This document shows, piece after piece, positions 44,827 to 55,672 of a stretch of DNA of 64,000 nucleotides. Location of the stretch: contig OW804094.1 in assembly GCA_942159475.1 (NCBI GenBank), positions 57,222,966 to 57,286,965 on the forward strand, given 5' to 3'. The notes under the pieces are model-generated. The model saw only the letters and a program-made list of their open reading frames with translations. It was not told where the DNA came from and did no database searches. Origin of the DNA: Sthenelais limicola. Taxonomy: Eukaryota > Annelida > Polychaeta > Phyllodocida > Sigalionidae. The position numbers and the translations under genes were made by a program. How positions within the stretch are numbered: the stretch's first letter is position 1; every line of letters starts with the position of its first letter.

Positions 44827-45268
44827 CAGAATATCAAATATAATGGTTGATTCTCATAAAACGGTTCCAAATGGGTATTTTTTGAAATGTCATTGAAATG
44901 AAATGAAATTGCTAGCATATGTGGTCTATATCATACTCTTCAAAACCCTGAAACTGCGCTTCTTATGTATAAAAACTGTTGGAAATATGCTCTTAAATAC
45001 ATTGCGTCACAGACGGTGATGGTCACACAAATATTCCTAGTCATGCCATTCATTAATAGAACAATAAAATGATAAAAAGATTGCATGACCTTAAAGAAGA
45101 ATAAAAACCCTTTCAAATAGTATATGAGATTTAGACCTACCCAGGTAACAATTCACGTTAAATTAACGTTGATTCACATAAACTAGTTGCCCTATACACA
45201 GATAATATAGCAAGTAGATGCGGCAGTGGCCATGGCTGAATTAATGACCGCCAACTTTTATTAAATTC

Positions 45269-45880
45269 AAAAATCAAGACAACCGCTCATATTGGCGAGC
45301 GAAGCACGAATGGAAGCAACAGAAGCAGTGGAGTGCTTATAGTCATAGTCAGAACATCGGACCAAGCTCCGGTGAGAGAATCCGCCGTCACAAAAGTTTG
45401 GCCCTTGGTAGAATCAGGATCAGGTGTTGACGACTTGGAATCCTTATTGGCATCCTTATTGGAAACAGGATTGGGCGTAGAAGGTTTAGTATTCTTCCCA
45501 GCAACTTCCAAAGCTGCCAGTCTGGAAGATAAATCAGCAATGATGGCGGCGTGAGTCACCTCCTCCGCCAAGGGCTTGACATCCAAACGAGCTGCCTGGT
45601 CGTCGATCTTAGCCTTCAGTGTAACTACCTGGTCGTCACGAGATTTCAATGAGTCCTGAGAAGTTTTCAAAGATTTCTCCAACTCCTTGATGTAGTCCTC
45701 CGCGCTCATGCCATGATACAGAGCCATTTTACAATAACCTCCAAATGGTGGGTTGTGTTTAGTCTGGCACTTAGAACAATTCTTAGCCATATGACTTCAA
45801 ATCAGAAATCAAAAATCAAGACAACTGCTCATATTGGCGAGCGAAGCATGAATGGAAGCAACAGAAGCGGTGGAGTGCTA
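45269..45880 (-). mobile_element. Gag-only mini-element with ~70 bp direct repeats
   Basis: Near-identical direct repeats at 45269-45339 and 45811-45880 (core GCTCATATTGGCGAGCGAAG and ATGGAAGCAACAGAAGC) bracket the Gag frame 45790-45339. The arrangement resembles a miniature retroelement with short terminal or split direct repeats, which some DIRS-order elements have. There is no RT. The 5' flank shares TAGGTGGCGACA with element B. Confidence 0.55.
45339..45790 (-). CDS. Short Gag-like protein of DIRS-B family
   Basis: The frame starts at ATG 45790 with MAKNCSKCQTKHNPPFGGYC, a C-x2-C ... H ... C zinc-like cluster equivalent to the DIRS-B Gag start (MGKCGACGYSHP). It continues with a coiled coil rich in Lys/Asp/Leu (about residues 35-95), then a Ser/Thr/Asn/Pro-rich linker and TADSLTGAWSDVLT. 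The frame runs into the proximal direct repeat and stops at 45287. No stops interrupt it, unlike its relatives, so this copy may be the youngest of its family. The globular Gag core and C-terminal fingers are missing. It may be a non-autonomous Gag-only element or a truncated copy. Confidence 0.5.
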
Positions 45881-46439
45881 ATTAGAAACCATACCGATAG
45901 GTGGCGACACATTTATACCTGGGATAGCTAGCGATCCTCACACGTCAATAGGCCTGTGACTTAGCTACGGCCATGTGCATCCAGCTACCGGGAACATGCA
46001 CTCACCAGTGTGTTCCCGGCTTCCAGTGCTATAGATAGGCGTGTAGGAGTAAACAAACCCATTTCTCGGAATAATTACTTCATTTAAACCATTTTCTCCT
46101 CAAATCATGCCTTGTAAAAGGTGTGCAAGGGGTACATGTACAAGTGATAACCATTACCAGAAAGAGGAACATATGAAATGTGTGGAATTCTTTAGATTTC
46201 CGCATCCAAACCCATCTGACTCCAGTGCTGCTAAGTACATTTCATAGGCTTCCATTTGTTCTCTTAGACATTCACTGTTAACTTCTCTTATAACAGGAAA
46301 TTAGTACTGGGAGTTGCTAAAATTACAAGATGCAACCAATTTTGTTCTTTCTCCATGTGGGCCAGCCATTTGTTTTAAGTACTATTAGTAGGGTCAGTTT
46401 AACTATTAGGTTTGTTTTTTTGACAAGATCTTTATTCAG

Positions 46440-46560
46440 TGGTAAATACAAAGCAACCAACAATCTCCTTCCTTGGAACGGTTTTCCTCATGTCCTGAAC
46501 TTAATTTCTATTTACTCTTGGCCGATGTTTAGGTGGGTGAAGACACATTTAAATAAGTAA
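46440..46560 (+). pseudogene. Possible LINE ORF2 C-terminal tail
   Basis: YKATNNLLPWNGFPHVLNLI followed by SWPMFRWVKTHLNK and TAA resembles the WN-x-LP ... MFR-x-x-KTHL tail of LINE ORF2. There is no RT upstream. The match is short, so confidence is limited. Confidence 0.4.
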
Positions 46561-46609
46561 CCCTTGATCTAATTTCTGTTAGATGGAATGAGCATATATA
46601 TATGTCCTA

Positions 46610-46749
46610 TTATTTCTATGTCGACCCCGAGCTACACACAACTCAACCAGAGATGTTTTTCTCTCTTTGGAAGCGGCTATTTCCCTCTCTTTCAAATATT
46701 TTTGCAATTCCTTCCCTGAACATTTACACCATTGTTGTCCGCTTGCCAT
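46610..46749 (-). CDS. SAP-like domain exon fragment
   Basis: From ATG 46749: MASGQQWCKCSGKELQKYLK followed by EREIAASKERKTSLVELCVA. The pattern ELQKYLKER-(x)-K-x-x-LVELC fits a SAP motif (two helices around a Gly/Lys turn, used for DNA binding), often found at the N-terminus of transposon-derived or nuclease-like proteins in invertebrates. A possible donor, GTGT|GTAGCT, follows at about 46633. No other exon is visible. It could be a host gene exon or transposon debris. Confidence 0.35.
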
Positions 46750-47737
46750 ATCCCTAGTGATTTGGAAATATTCTCTCAAAATCTTGAGAAAATCGAGTTT
46801 TAAGAGCAGAACACACAAGCAAAACCTATGTAAACTGGACGCGCTCCCCGCATGCAGATGCTACCGTCCCTGACCAAAACCAGATGTGGACTCCATAGGG
46901 CAATAGGCCTATTAAAGGTGAATTAATTAACGTCAACATATTGACGTGAATTTAACCTTAATTTCACGTTAACCATGTTAACGTTATAATATTTTCGTCA
47001 ATTCAATGTTGGCAACTTTAAGTTAATCATGTCTTAACATTAGTACTTTTAACGTCAATTTTTAAACATTAACTTACTGATCAACCAACGTTAATATTTT
47101 GACATCAATTTCTTAACATTAACCTACTGGTAAATCAACGTTAATAGTTTTGACATCAATTTTTTAACATTAACTTACTGGTAGATTAACAGTGATATCT
47201 TTTACGTCTATCTTTTAACATTAACTTACTGCATGGTAAATCAACGTTGATATTTTCATGTCAAAGTTTCAACATTAACTGACTAAGAAATCAACGTTAC
47301 TATCCTCCCCGGCCAGTCTCTGTTACTGTTATATTGTCTGGTATGTCTTACATATGAGTTGATAAATGCTTCATGATGATGTTAGTTTCTTTATCAATGA
47401 AAAGCTAGACCCTCGTTTCTAATTAGTTCTAATGAGTTTGACAGGGCTTTATCATGAACTAGTTTGGCCGATTTGTATTTATTGACACTGTCCCCATCAG
47501 ACAAATCTACTCCATAGAGATATAGCTCTATATGAAAGCTGACTGGAATTAATACATTGTATAAATGCGTACAATTGAAAATCAATTCATGTTCCGTGAG
47601 AAAACTAATTAGACACACACTGCAAACAATTCCAATATCAATTGTTGGGGAGATTGTCAGGAATGTTGAGCTATGAATTGTTAGGGATATACATATATAA
47701 ATGCTTATCACTTACAACTAGTTTCTTTAAATAAGAA

Positions 47738-48452
47738 CTAGCAAATGCCCGTGCTTCGCACAGGATTTGCTAGTGGGACAGTGGGGCCCACATCTTCCCA
47801 CTCTCCTTGTTCCCTCTCCAACCATCTTTCTCTTTCAAGTTGTCTCTGTAAGTTAGTATCTGTATTAACATTCATACCTCAAATGGAACCGTTGTATTGT
47901 TGTTGCCTCCAATTCTCACTCCCCCCTGCCCTCCCCCTCCCCCCGCCCTTCCCCCTCCCTTCCCCCTGCCCCCGCCCTCCCCTCGCCCTGCCCCCCCCTC
48001 GCCCTGCCCCCCTCCCCCCACCCTCCCTCGGTAAGTTCCGATCGGTAAATTTACCGAAGATATTGGACATTGTCAATGCTTTCTTTATGGTACATTGCCG
48101 AGCTTTTCGGTCATTTAGACATCGGATTTTGCCATAGTATACAGTATTCCATAATTTATCCACTCCCTCCCATAGTGAGGCAATGATGACGTCATGCTTT
48201 GGGTGACCCAGAAACCTGGGGTAGGGGCACTGATAGGTTTGTTTTCAGGCAGTGCTGGGGCCCTCGATGGGGGTGCTCGATGTAAACCCATTTCTAACCC
48301 CTTTCCAACCCTAATTTGTTAATGAAACATAGTGGAATGGTTCGGCACCATTTTTGGCAATGTGCATGTGAAATATAATGAAGATCTGGCCAGCGGTTTC
48401 AGAGAAGATAGCCGTTTTAGGCTCGAAACCTTTATTTTATTAATATAGAGAT
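47738..48452 (+). repeat. Interspersed repeat with CCCGTGCTTCGCAC start
   Basis: Starts AACTAGCAAATGCCCGTGCTTC with a short hairpin (GCAAATGCCCGTGCTTCGCA ... GGATTTGC). It ends CTTTATTTTATTAATATAGA. This start and an ATAGA-type tail are a familiar layout of interspersed repeats in invertebrates, but I cannot name the family. Inside is a C-rich low-complexity tract (about 47920-48027). Confidence 0.5.
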
Positions 48453-51000
48453 CCTGTTGAGTGATCACCAGTATGCATAGTTAGGTCGTTCTTCATAATT
48501 CCATATGGAGTTCAGATATTATACATGTAAACAATTGGATAACTAGGTTGGATAATGAATACATAGTATAGATATCTACCATTTCAGGAAGAATTCTCTC
48601 CAAATATGAAATTAGAACTTGGTTAAATCATTACCCTTCAAAACAGAATTATAATCATATGAAGTAATGGATATCTAATGGGCGCATGAAGACAGGGTAG
48701 CTATTACCATTTTAATCTAAACTCAATAATCTATTAAAACCTATCATCTGGAATAGGCCATGTATTTTTATCTAAAGTCTCCTAAGATGAGACGAAGCGT
48801 TTTCAGTAATGTCAACTTGTACTGAACTCAATCAAGTGCAACTTCTAAGAAGTTCCAAGTCGGTGCAAACTGATGAGTCACATATGGCTCGATGACTCTA
48901 GTGGAATATTAGACTTGTTCAAGTCCCTATAGATTAGGATATTTCCATTTCTTTTTCTCGAATCTCAACCATAATTATGGGTTAATGTTGAATAAGTATA
49001 TCAGAAATATATATTATAATGTACATGTGTACATCACTATAACTGAGTTGCTACTCATAATCTGCTCATAATACAATATGTTATTTGTTCCTACATGAAA
49101 GAACATTGAAATTGAGTCTATGTCGGGGCCTATAGCTGTATTCCTTCATGCTAAATTCTATACAATCTTCAAACGAAACACTATACCAACTACAAATCAA
49201 TAAAATAAATGAGACAATGGTTATACTTGAAAAGATGATACTCATTAAAGGCTACCATAATAAGTCGTATTATATTAGCTGCTCAAATGTACTTTTCTAG
49301 GCCCTATGCAATACGTGTAACTGTAAGTCTCTCCCATGCATTCCTTGCAAATGTGACCAGTTCCGGGTCTGCTTTCCTATTGTGAACTTGTGTTTCTTTG
49401 AATGGAAGTTTCCCTCGTCCATCTGCATATTCTACTGGATTAAACTGATCAAGATTCATGAAGTTGGATTAATCATTTAGGATGCAAAAGTTAGTGTGTT
49501 CTGATTAGATTGATTGGTGTGTTAGGTTTTGAAATCATGTAGAACGTGTGAGTATTAGTATTAGGGCTGGAGATTTGTGTTTGTCCCATTAGATCTTGCT
49601 AGCCTAGAGTATTTGGTATCTACTCGTGAATATTCTGATATTGTACACGTGTGTCTATATCGAAATATCTTTATTTTAGAGCTAAGTTAACCGCCGAGCT
49701 AACCCTATACTCAGTGTTCAGGAGACGGTATTGGGGTGTATTTTAGGATTCAGGATTTAAAAGGGCCTATATATGGGATTCGGGAAAGGGATGATTCAGA
49801 GCCATTATAATTTTTCCAGGTTGTTAATAGGTTTTATATTATCATTAGTATAACTTCACATGAATTGTTATAGTATACTTATTAGGAGGGTAGCCTCTGT
49901 GTTTTTCTGTTTTAAGTTGTATTTCGATTGAATGGGCGCAGCCTCCTTTTAGTATCACTATAGGAAAGGTATACTTATACAGGAGCCTCTGTCGCACCCC
50001 TGGCTAAGTCTAAATTGGAGGGGTGGCCTGTCAGTGGCCACATGGGTCTGTTTTGACTGTGTTGGCTGGTGCTGTTAAGTAGAGGAGTGTATTGGCTTGG
50101 CCTGTTAGCTGTGAGTGACAGGGAGGGAGGAGGGAGGACAGGGAGGGAGGTGTACAGACTGGCTGTGATTGACAGGGGGTTGGGTACTAGGCAGGGGGTT
50201 CGCTACTAGGATGGTGCTTGAGGATAAGTGAACAACCCTGAAAGCTTGTGAATAGTTACTAGGCAGGGGGTTGGCTACTAGGCATTCCTACTAGGCCAGG
50301 CCTACAAGTGTGATCTGACAAGCTACATCCTGTAAGATCTTTATCTTTGGATCTGTAGACTGTCATCTGTACATCTGTGTAAACTGATTTCAGTGAGAGG
50401 AAATATCTGAGGAGATCATCAGATAAGTTATGTAACTGAAGTGTAACATCACTGTGAAATGCCTCCTGCTGATTGTGGCCCAGAGTGGAGGAGGCCAGGT
50501 TTGGAAGTGAGTGATGGTTGCCTATGCAATCAAATGAAAAAAAGAAATACAAAAAAAGAACTATATACTAGAAATTAGAAGCAAAAGAAAATAGCAGTTA
50601 GGCAAATCAGCTGGGCTACCCTCCTAGTATCGAAAGATACTATAGCAATTGGGCAGTAGTATGTTGTCTTGTTTACATGTATAATCATTGTTCTGGCTCT
50701 TCCCATTTACTTTCATACATCTCTATACATGATGGAACCTGTTAAATTCTCTCAATAAAAGAGAAAGCTTAAAGATTGATTTGATAGCCCTATTCTCACA
50801 ATATATTCTTTTTCACATGTATATTCTTTACAGAAGCTGGTATGAAGAAGTACACCAACAAGAAAACGTGAACCCTTTACAGAAGATGATATGAAGAAGT
50901 ATAACACCATCAAGAAAATGATGAACCAAATGATGAACCAAACACTAATGTTAATAAAGATGTATGGAATCGACATCCCAAATAATGTGAATATGTTTGC
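48453..51000. other. Non-coding interior of F2
   Basis: I see no gene. Small local duplications occur: CAGGGGGTTGGGTACTAGG-like words at 50175-50290, and a roughly 50 bp duplication around 50830-50920 (TTTACAGAAG...TATGAAGAAGTA). Confidence 0.4.
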
Positions 51001-51399
51001 CCACAGTTAGCATTAGATTAACATTAAACTAGAGTATAAATAGGCAGGTTAAGTTAATGTCAATAAGATTCACCTATATTATACATGAATTATTCGATGT
51101 CAAGTTAACGTTGATACTTCAACGGATATGTTAACGTTAATTTAACCTCAATCTTAACCATAACCATAACATTAATATTAACGTTAAAATTGAGGTTAAT
51201 CTTAATGCCAATCCTAATGTCAATATTAACGTTGACCTTACGGTAGTATTAATATTAAGATAACGTCAATATTGATGTTAAGATTAACGTTAAGTCCACA
51301 CATTTACGTATAATATTAACGTAAACGATTGACGTAAAGTTGCTCTAAATATTGACGTGAATTGCCGTGAAGTTAACCTCAATTTGTTACCTGGGTACT

Positions 51400-53150
51400 C
51401 CTGTAGGATCATCAGTGAATCAGTGAATAATGACCGTCACGGACGGTGACAGGGGCCACTGAAACTCTTGGCACATATGGATAAATAAACAAACATTTCC
51501 ATGGAATCTTAATTAATTTTAGAAATGATATATTTGATATTTGGGCTGGAAGGTATATTTTCAGCATATTTAAGGCTCTAATTTCCTAAATATTCATTGT
51601 AGGTATGGAAAAGTAGGTACGCATTTGTTCAGAATATAGGGTCTGATCGCATAGAAACATTAATTATAATGCATGACTACAGAGGAAAGACCTATTGAAT
51701 GAAAACTTGCAAAAATGAAAATTTTCCATTTGGAACCATTTCATGAGAATCGACCATATATATATTAGGAGAGGGACAGCTAGGGGAGGGATCTTGATAA
51801 CCATTCTGATATTTGGAGGGATAATTAATGTCGTAGCTTACTTCACGATCCTGATCATTGGCACTTGTAATAATGAATAAGGGACACAGTCTTTCTACTT
51901 ATTATGTATACTTAAGTGATCCGGCATGACAGGTAGATTTAAGAAGGTAGTTTGTATTCAGGAAAACATGCACATTTCGTTCAAAACGATATTAATTCTC
52001 AGTGACGCCTAATTGTAAACCAAAACTGTTTATTGATACTACAGAAAAAAATAGATTACATAATAATAATGTTATAAAGTGATTCATGAATAAATACCTG
52101 GCACATATTACCTCGGTAAATTTTTTAAACATCAGTCACTTACAACAAATCCGAACACTATTTCATTATGTAATCACAGAGCATAAACATTTAACTATTT
52201 AAGAAAACAGAAAACAGACAGCCTATAGCTATAGTTTCACATCAAAACCATGGCTAAACTGCTTCCTAGAACATATTAAGAGAAAAGAATTTAAAATAAA
52301 TTAAGGTAAGAATTAAACCATCACCAGCGCCGTGCTCTTACACATAGCCCATTTTTTACTTCCAATTTAGATTTTTTTAACGGGAAGTCCCTTATTTCTT
52401 AGACAGTAAACGTGTGTGAGTTCCACAGGCCTTCAAGCATACAACATACCACGATATATCGATAAAAATATCATTCAAAAAATACATTCACAATAGACCA
52501 CAAGAAAATATTCCGTGGATTCAACATTGCCACTCGTCCAGAGTGTATAAAGGCATTCAGGTAGTGTTTTGTTCACCTCAGGGATTAATCTCAATCTTTC
52601 AGGGAGGTTGTTAGATGCACCATTTATACGACTGATACAGCTCCTTCGTCCACCTTATATATATTTAATTCTCCTAGACCCATTTCTCAGTTTGTATCCT
52701 CTCTTATCATACAAATAAATTGGAGGGGACTCAAAGTGCGAATCTGTCTCCTGTAAGACAATGGTAATAATTTATAATTTAAATGTATTGAGAAAAATCC
52801 TTCGGATCGATACCTGGTTTATCGATATTTATAGCAATTTTGCACACTCATCAGCGTACAAAATTAGGTTGCCATTTTCACTAAATTATTCATACAGAAC
52901 AAAATCGGTCCTAAAGTACTGCCAAGTGCTTTATGAAATAACAAGGAACAAATTCATCCAACATAGACACCTATATGATAATCTCAAGCAATCAAGTTAT
53001 AAACAATTCTATGAAATGACGAGCAACAAATTCTGAGGCACAGGTATTCCCCTCTCCAAAACACTCCCGGCTCCAATAACTATAACTGGTCACAACACAT
53101 TTGGCTCAATTCTGAGCAGAGTTAAACACGAAATACTGTCTAATCAATAT
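51400..53150. other. Non-coding stretch upstream of the SGNH LINE
   Basis: The minus strand around 52745-52500 reads weakly like protein (SPPIYLYDKRGYKLRNGSRR ... NGASNNLPERLRLIPEVNKT ... LPECLYTLW) with stops. It may be an older LINE fragment in opposite orientation. Otherwise I see nothing. Confidence 0.3.
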
Positions 53151-53162
53151 TAATTTTAATAC

Positions 53163-53802
53163 TTGCATACTACCAACATGCGGATACTCGTTATAGGCGA
53201 CTCTAGACTCAGAACAATTGAACAATTAATAAGGATGAATACCTCCAACCATTTAATTCGATGCATATTCCACCCAGGACAAAATCTCCAACGATCAGTC
53301 CTGCATAGCATGGATACAATTATAGAATGGCAACCAGAGGCAACATTAATTACCAGCGGCATCTGTAATGTTACACAGAAATCTAAAGTGAAAGAAATAT
53401 CATTACGCACACTTCAGATCGAGACAGCCACAGAAAATTATACCAGAAGCATGGAACAAGCAAAGTTTTTTTTATTAAACAACAAAACCCAATAATCATT
53501 GTATCCTTTTCAGCGATAGTAGGAGTGGATCTCTCAGCAGCCAACCAAATACCACATATCCACCAACATCAGGATATCTTGAATTCACAGATTTCTAGAA
53601 TTAATAAGGAAATAACGCACTTCAATCAGTATGAAAGTAATACTATTACAGCCTGGCTCCATCGTACTGTACATAGGAATCGTACAGGGAAAACCCCACC
53701 AACAATTACCTGAAACTTCTAGAGGACGGAGTTCATTTAGGACCTGAATTAAAGCAAGAATTGGCCAGACAGTTGATTAATATCGCCGATAAATTCCAAT
53801 AA
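53163..53802 (+). pseudogene. LINE ORF1 with SGNH-esterase-like domain
   Basis: The ORF reads MRILVIGDSRLRTIEQLIRM, where GDS is SGNH block I carrying the nucleophilic Ser. LITSGICNVT follows at the block III (GxND-like) position. A frameshift near 53490 leads to IIIVSFSAIVGVDLSAANQI, then INKEITHFNQY. After another shift near 53690 comes LLEDGVHLGPELKQELARQL, where DGVH is block V (D-x-x-H) and the frame ends in TAA. Esterase-type ORF1 proteins are known from CR1-like LINEs (described by Kapitonov and Jurka). The catalytic S, D and H are still readable, but the two frameshifts make it a pseudogene. It would associate with LINE RNA. Confidence 0.7.
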
Positions 53803-54089
53803 TACCAAGTAAGACAAAACTACATATACTCTAATTAGAATATACCAATACAACCAAGTAAAGATAAGGTTTTGAATTGAAACCAGTTCCTTATCAGCTC
53901 TCCAGGACAAAATCTTAGTATTTGTGACCAGCCAAGCAGAAAAAGGACTCCAGGGTCAAATTTTTGAATTTGGGTTTATTATAGATTCTGAATCTGCATG
54001 TCCTCCTGAGTCAATAACCCAAAATATTGTTGAAGGGTGGACCCTCCCAGAATTCGCAGCGATATGGGCTTTTTTGTAAAGTTATGTCA

Positions 54090-54165
54090 GTTTTCAGTAG
54101 ATGATCTCAAATTGATTGGGGGAGTGACTCATTTTCCTGTGACACATCACATGTACGAAAAATAA
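54090..54165 (+). repeat. M1 MITE solo end inside the LINE
   Basis: GATGATCTCAAATTGATTGG, then GAGTGACTCATTTTCCTG and TGACACATCACATGTACG, between LINE ORF1 and ORF2. It matches the 33361 and 39990 ends. Confidence 0.5.
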
Positions 54166-54858
54166 ATATTAAAAAGAAAATTAAAATAAATGACGAGGTT
54201 GTACAGAAGGGGAAATGAGCATTATAAAAGGGAAAGAATTTTGTTGATACTCCAAAAATTAGTGAAGTTACAGACTTTCAAAGTTACCTGCCTCTCAGAA
54301 TTACTAAAATAAACATTTGTGACAGTGACGTCATGAATATGATGGGACTCCTAGTGGGAATCCAAAGGAACTATAACTCCCGCGGGAAGGCACATTTCTG
54401 CTTGGCGGGTCATATTTGGTTCTCTACAATCAATTAATCAAAACTGGTATAAATCGAATATATGCTACACACTTGTCACTATCAATGCTTAAAAAATAGA
54501 AGATTTTGAACTGAAATCGACCATATAAATCCCACCTCCCATACACCTTATAATCTATACCTATCTTCTACATGACTTTAAGATATGTAAAATCTTATAG
54601 AATGAACATGCTCAGGAATTACCTCTACTTAAGAGTAGACCACTTCTACAAGTAATTCATGATTTGGTTGAATCAAACCTGTATCAGTATTTAACACTGA
54701 ACCCCTTCTTCCATCCAAAATAATATATGCTTTTGATTGAAATCATATATCGACATGCCCCAGCTATTATGGAAGTAGCCACAATCCTACACTGTAAAAA
54801 AATCTACACTATAAACACGTTTTACTATTCTACACTGTGAAAAAGTATACTAATTAAT

Positions 54859-55672
54859 TTGGATTCACAGAGTATCAATGATCACACCTCTATCATTCAA
54901 GGCCCAGAACTGAGTAAAATTATTGTCCCAATGAAGACTACTCAATGGGATGCTCATTTATATCATCATTGTAATTATTGTCTGTACATACTTTTATGTA
55001 CTTACTGCTACCAACTTAATGTTGGATCTTGTCCCTATTACACCTTTCAACTGACAGGGAATTGTATTATCACGTCTCCTATCACTATGAATACATCTCT
55101 TAGAACATACATGCTACCAGGTCCCAGAAGCTTTAAACATACCACCAGATTTAAGAAAATAAAACTAAATATAATAAGGAAAATGAATAGAATCCTTGAA
55201 GATGATATCGCACTGAAAACACAAAAATGGAACAACATACCCTAAATAAAAATACTAAAGGGCTGAGGATAATTGGCTGGGATATAAGGAGCATTACCAA
55301 GAATTTTGAAGAATTGCAACAAATACAAGAAAACTATCAACCTGACATTATTTGCCTCACTGAAACCTGGCTTCACCAAAATATTCATTATAACGAAATT
55401 CTCTTGAGAGATACCAACCAATAAGACAAGATAGATAAAAAAGGATGGAAATTTAACTAAATCAAAGGGCGGCGGACTACTGACCATGATCAATACTAAA
55501 AACATTGATTTTGAAGACCTCTCCCAATATAACACCTGCAACCTCGATTTAGAATGCCAAGCAGCTAAAGTCAACTTTAAGAGAACAAAACCTATCTTCC
55601 TACTGAACATATACAGGCCACCATCTGGATCTGCTAGCAAAGCTACTGAACAAATTGAGAACATTATAAGTA
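54859..55672 (+). pseudogene. LINE ORF2 start: APE endonuclease, interrupted
   Basis: After a Lys-rich leader (about 54859-55245) the frame gives LRIIGWDIRSITKNFEELQQ and PDIICLTETWLH. The latter holds the catalytic ETW of APE-type LINE endonucleases. A short disrupted segment follows, then GGGLLTMINTKN, LECQAAKVNF and PIFLLNIYRPPSGS, also conserved in this fold. Foldback F3 begins at 55673, and the domain resumes after it at 59127. It nicks target DNA in active LINEs. Frameshifts near 55245 and 55424 precede the insertion, so the copy may have been dead already. Confidence 0.7.

Larger units (their letters stand above)
45140..51395. mobile_element. Foldback element F2, heavily interrupted
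   Basis: The left end at 45140 is CCCAGGTAACAATTCACG and the right end at 51395 is its inverse, ATTTGTTACCTGGG. Both are flanked by TA (45138-45139 and 51396-51397). The left arm seems split: 45140-45176, then an insert carrying the Gag mini-element and other debris, resuming at about 46918-47310. That part has repeated ACGTTAATATTTTGACATCA units of about 60 bp. The right arm is about 51005-51395. Whether all 6.3 kb is one element is inference; the two ends could belong to different insertions. Confidence 0.5.

Noticed and set aside
47879..48163. Gly/Arg-rich protein on the minus strand
   Set aside because: Translation of a C-rich low-complexity tract inside an interspersed repeat.
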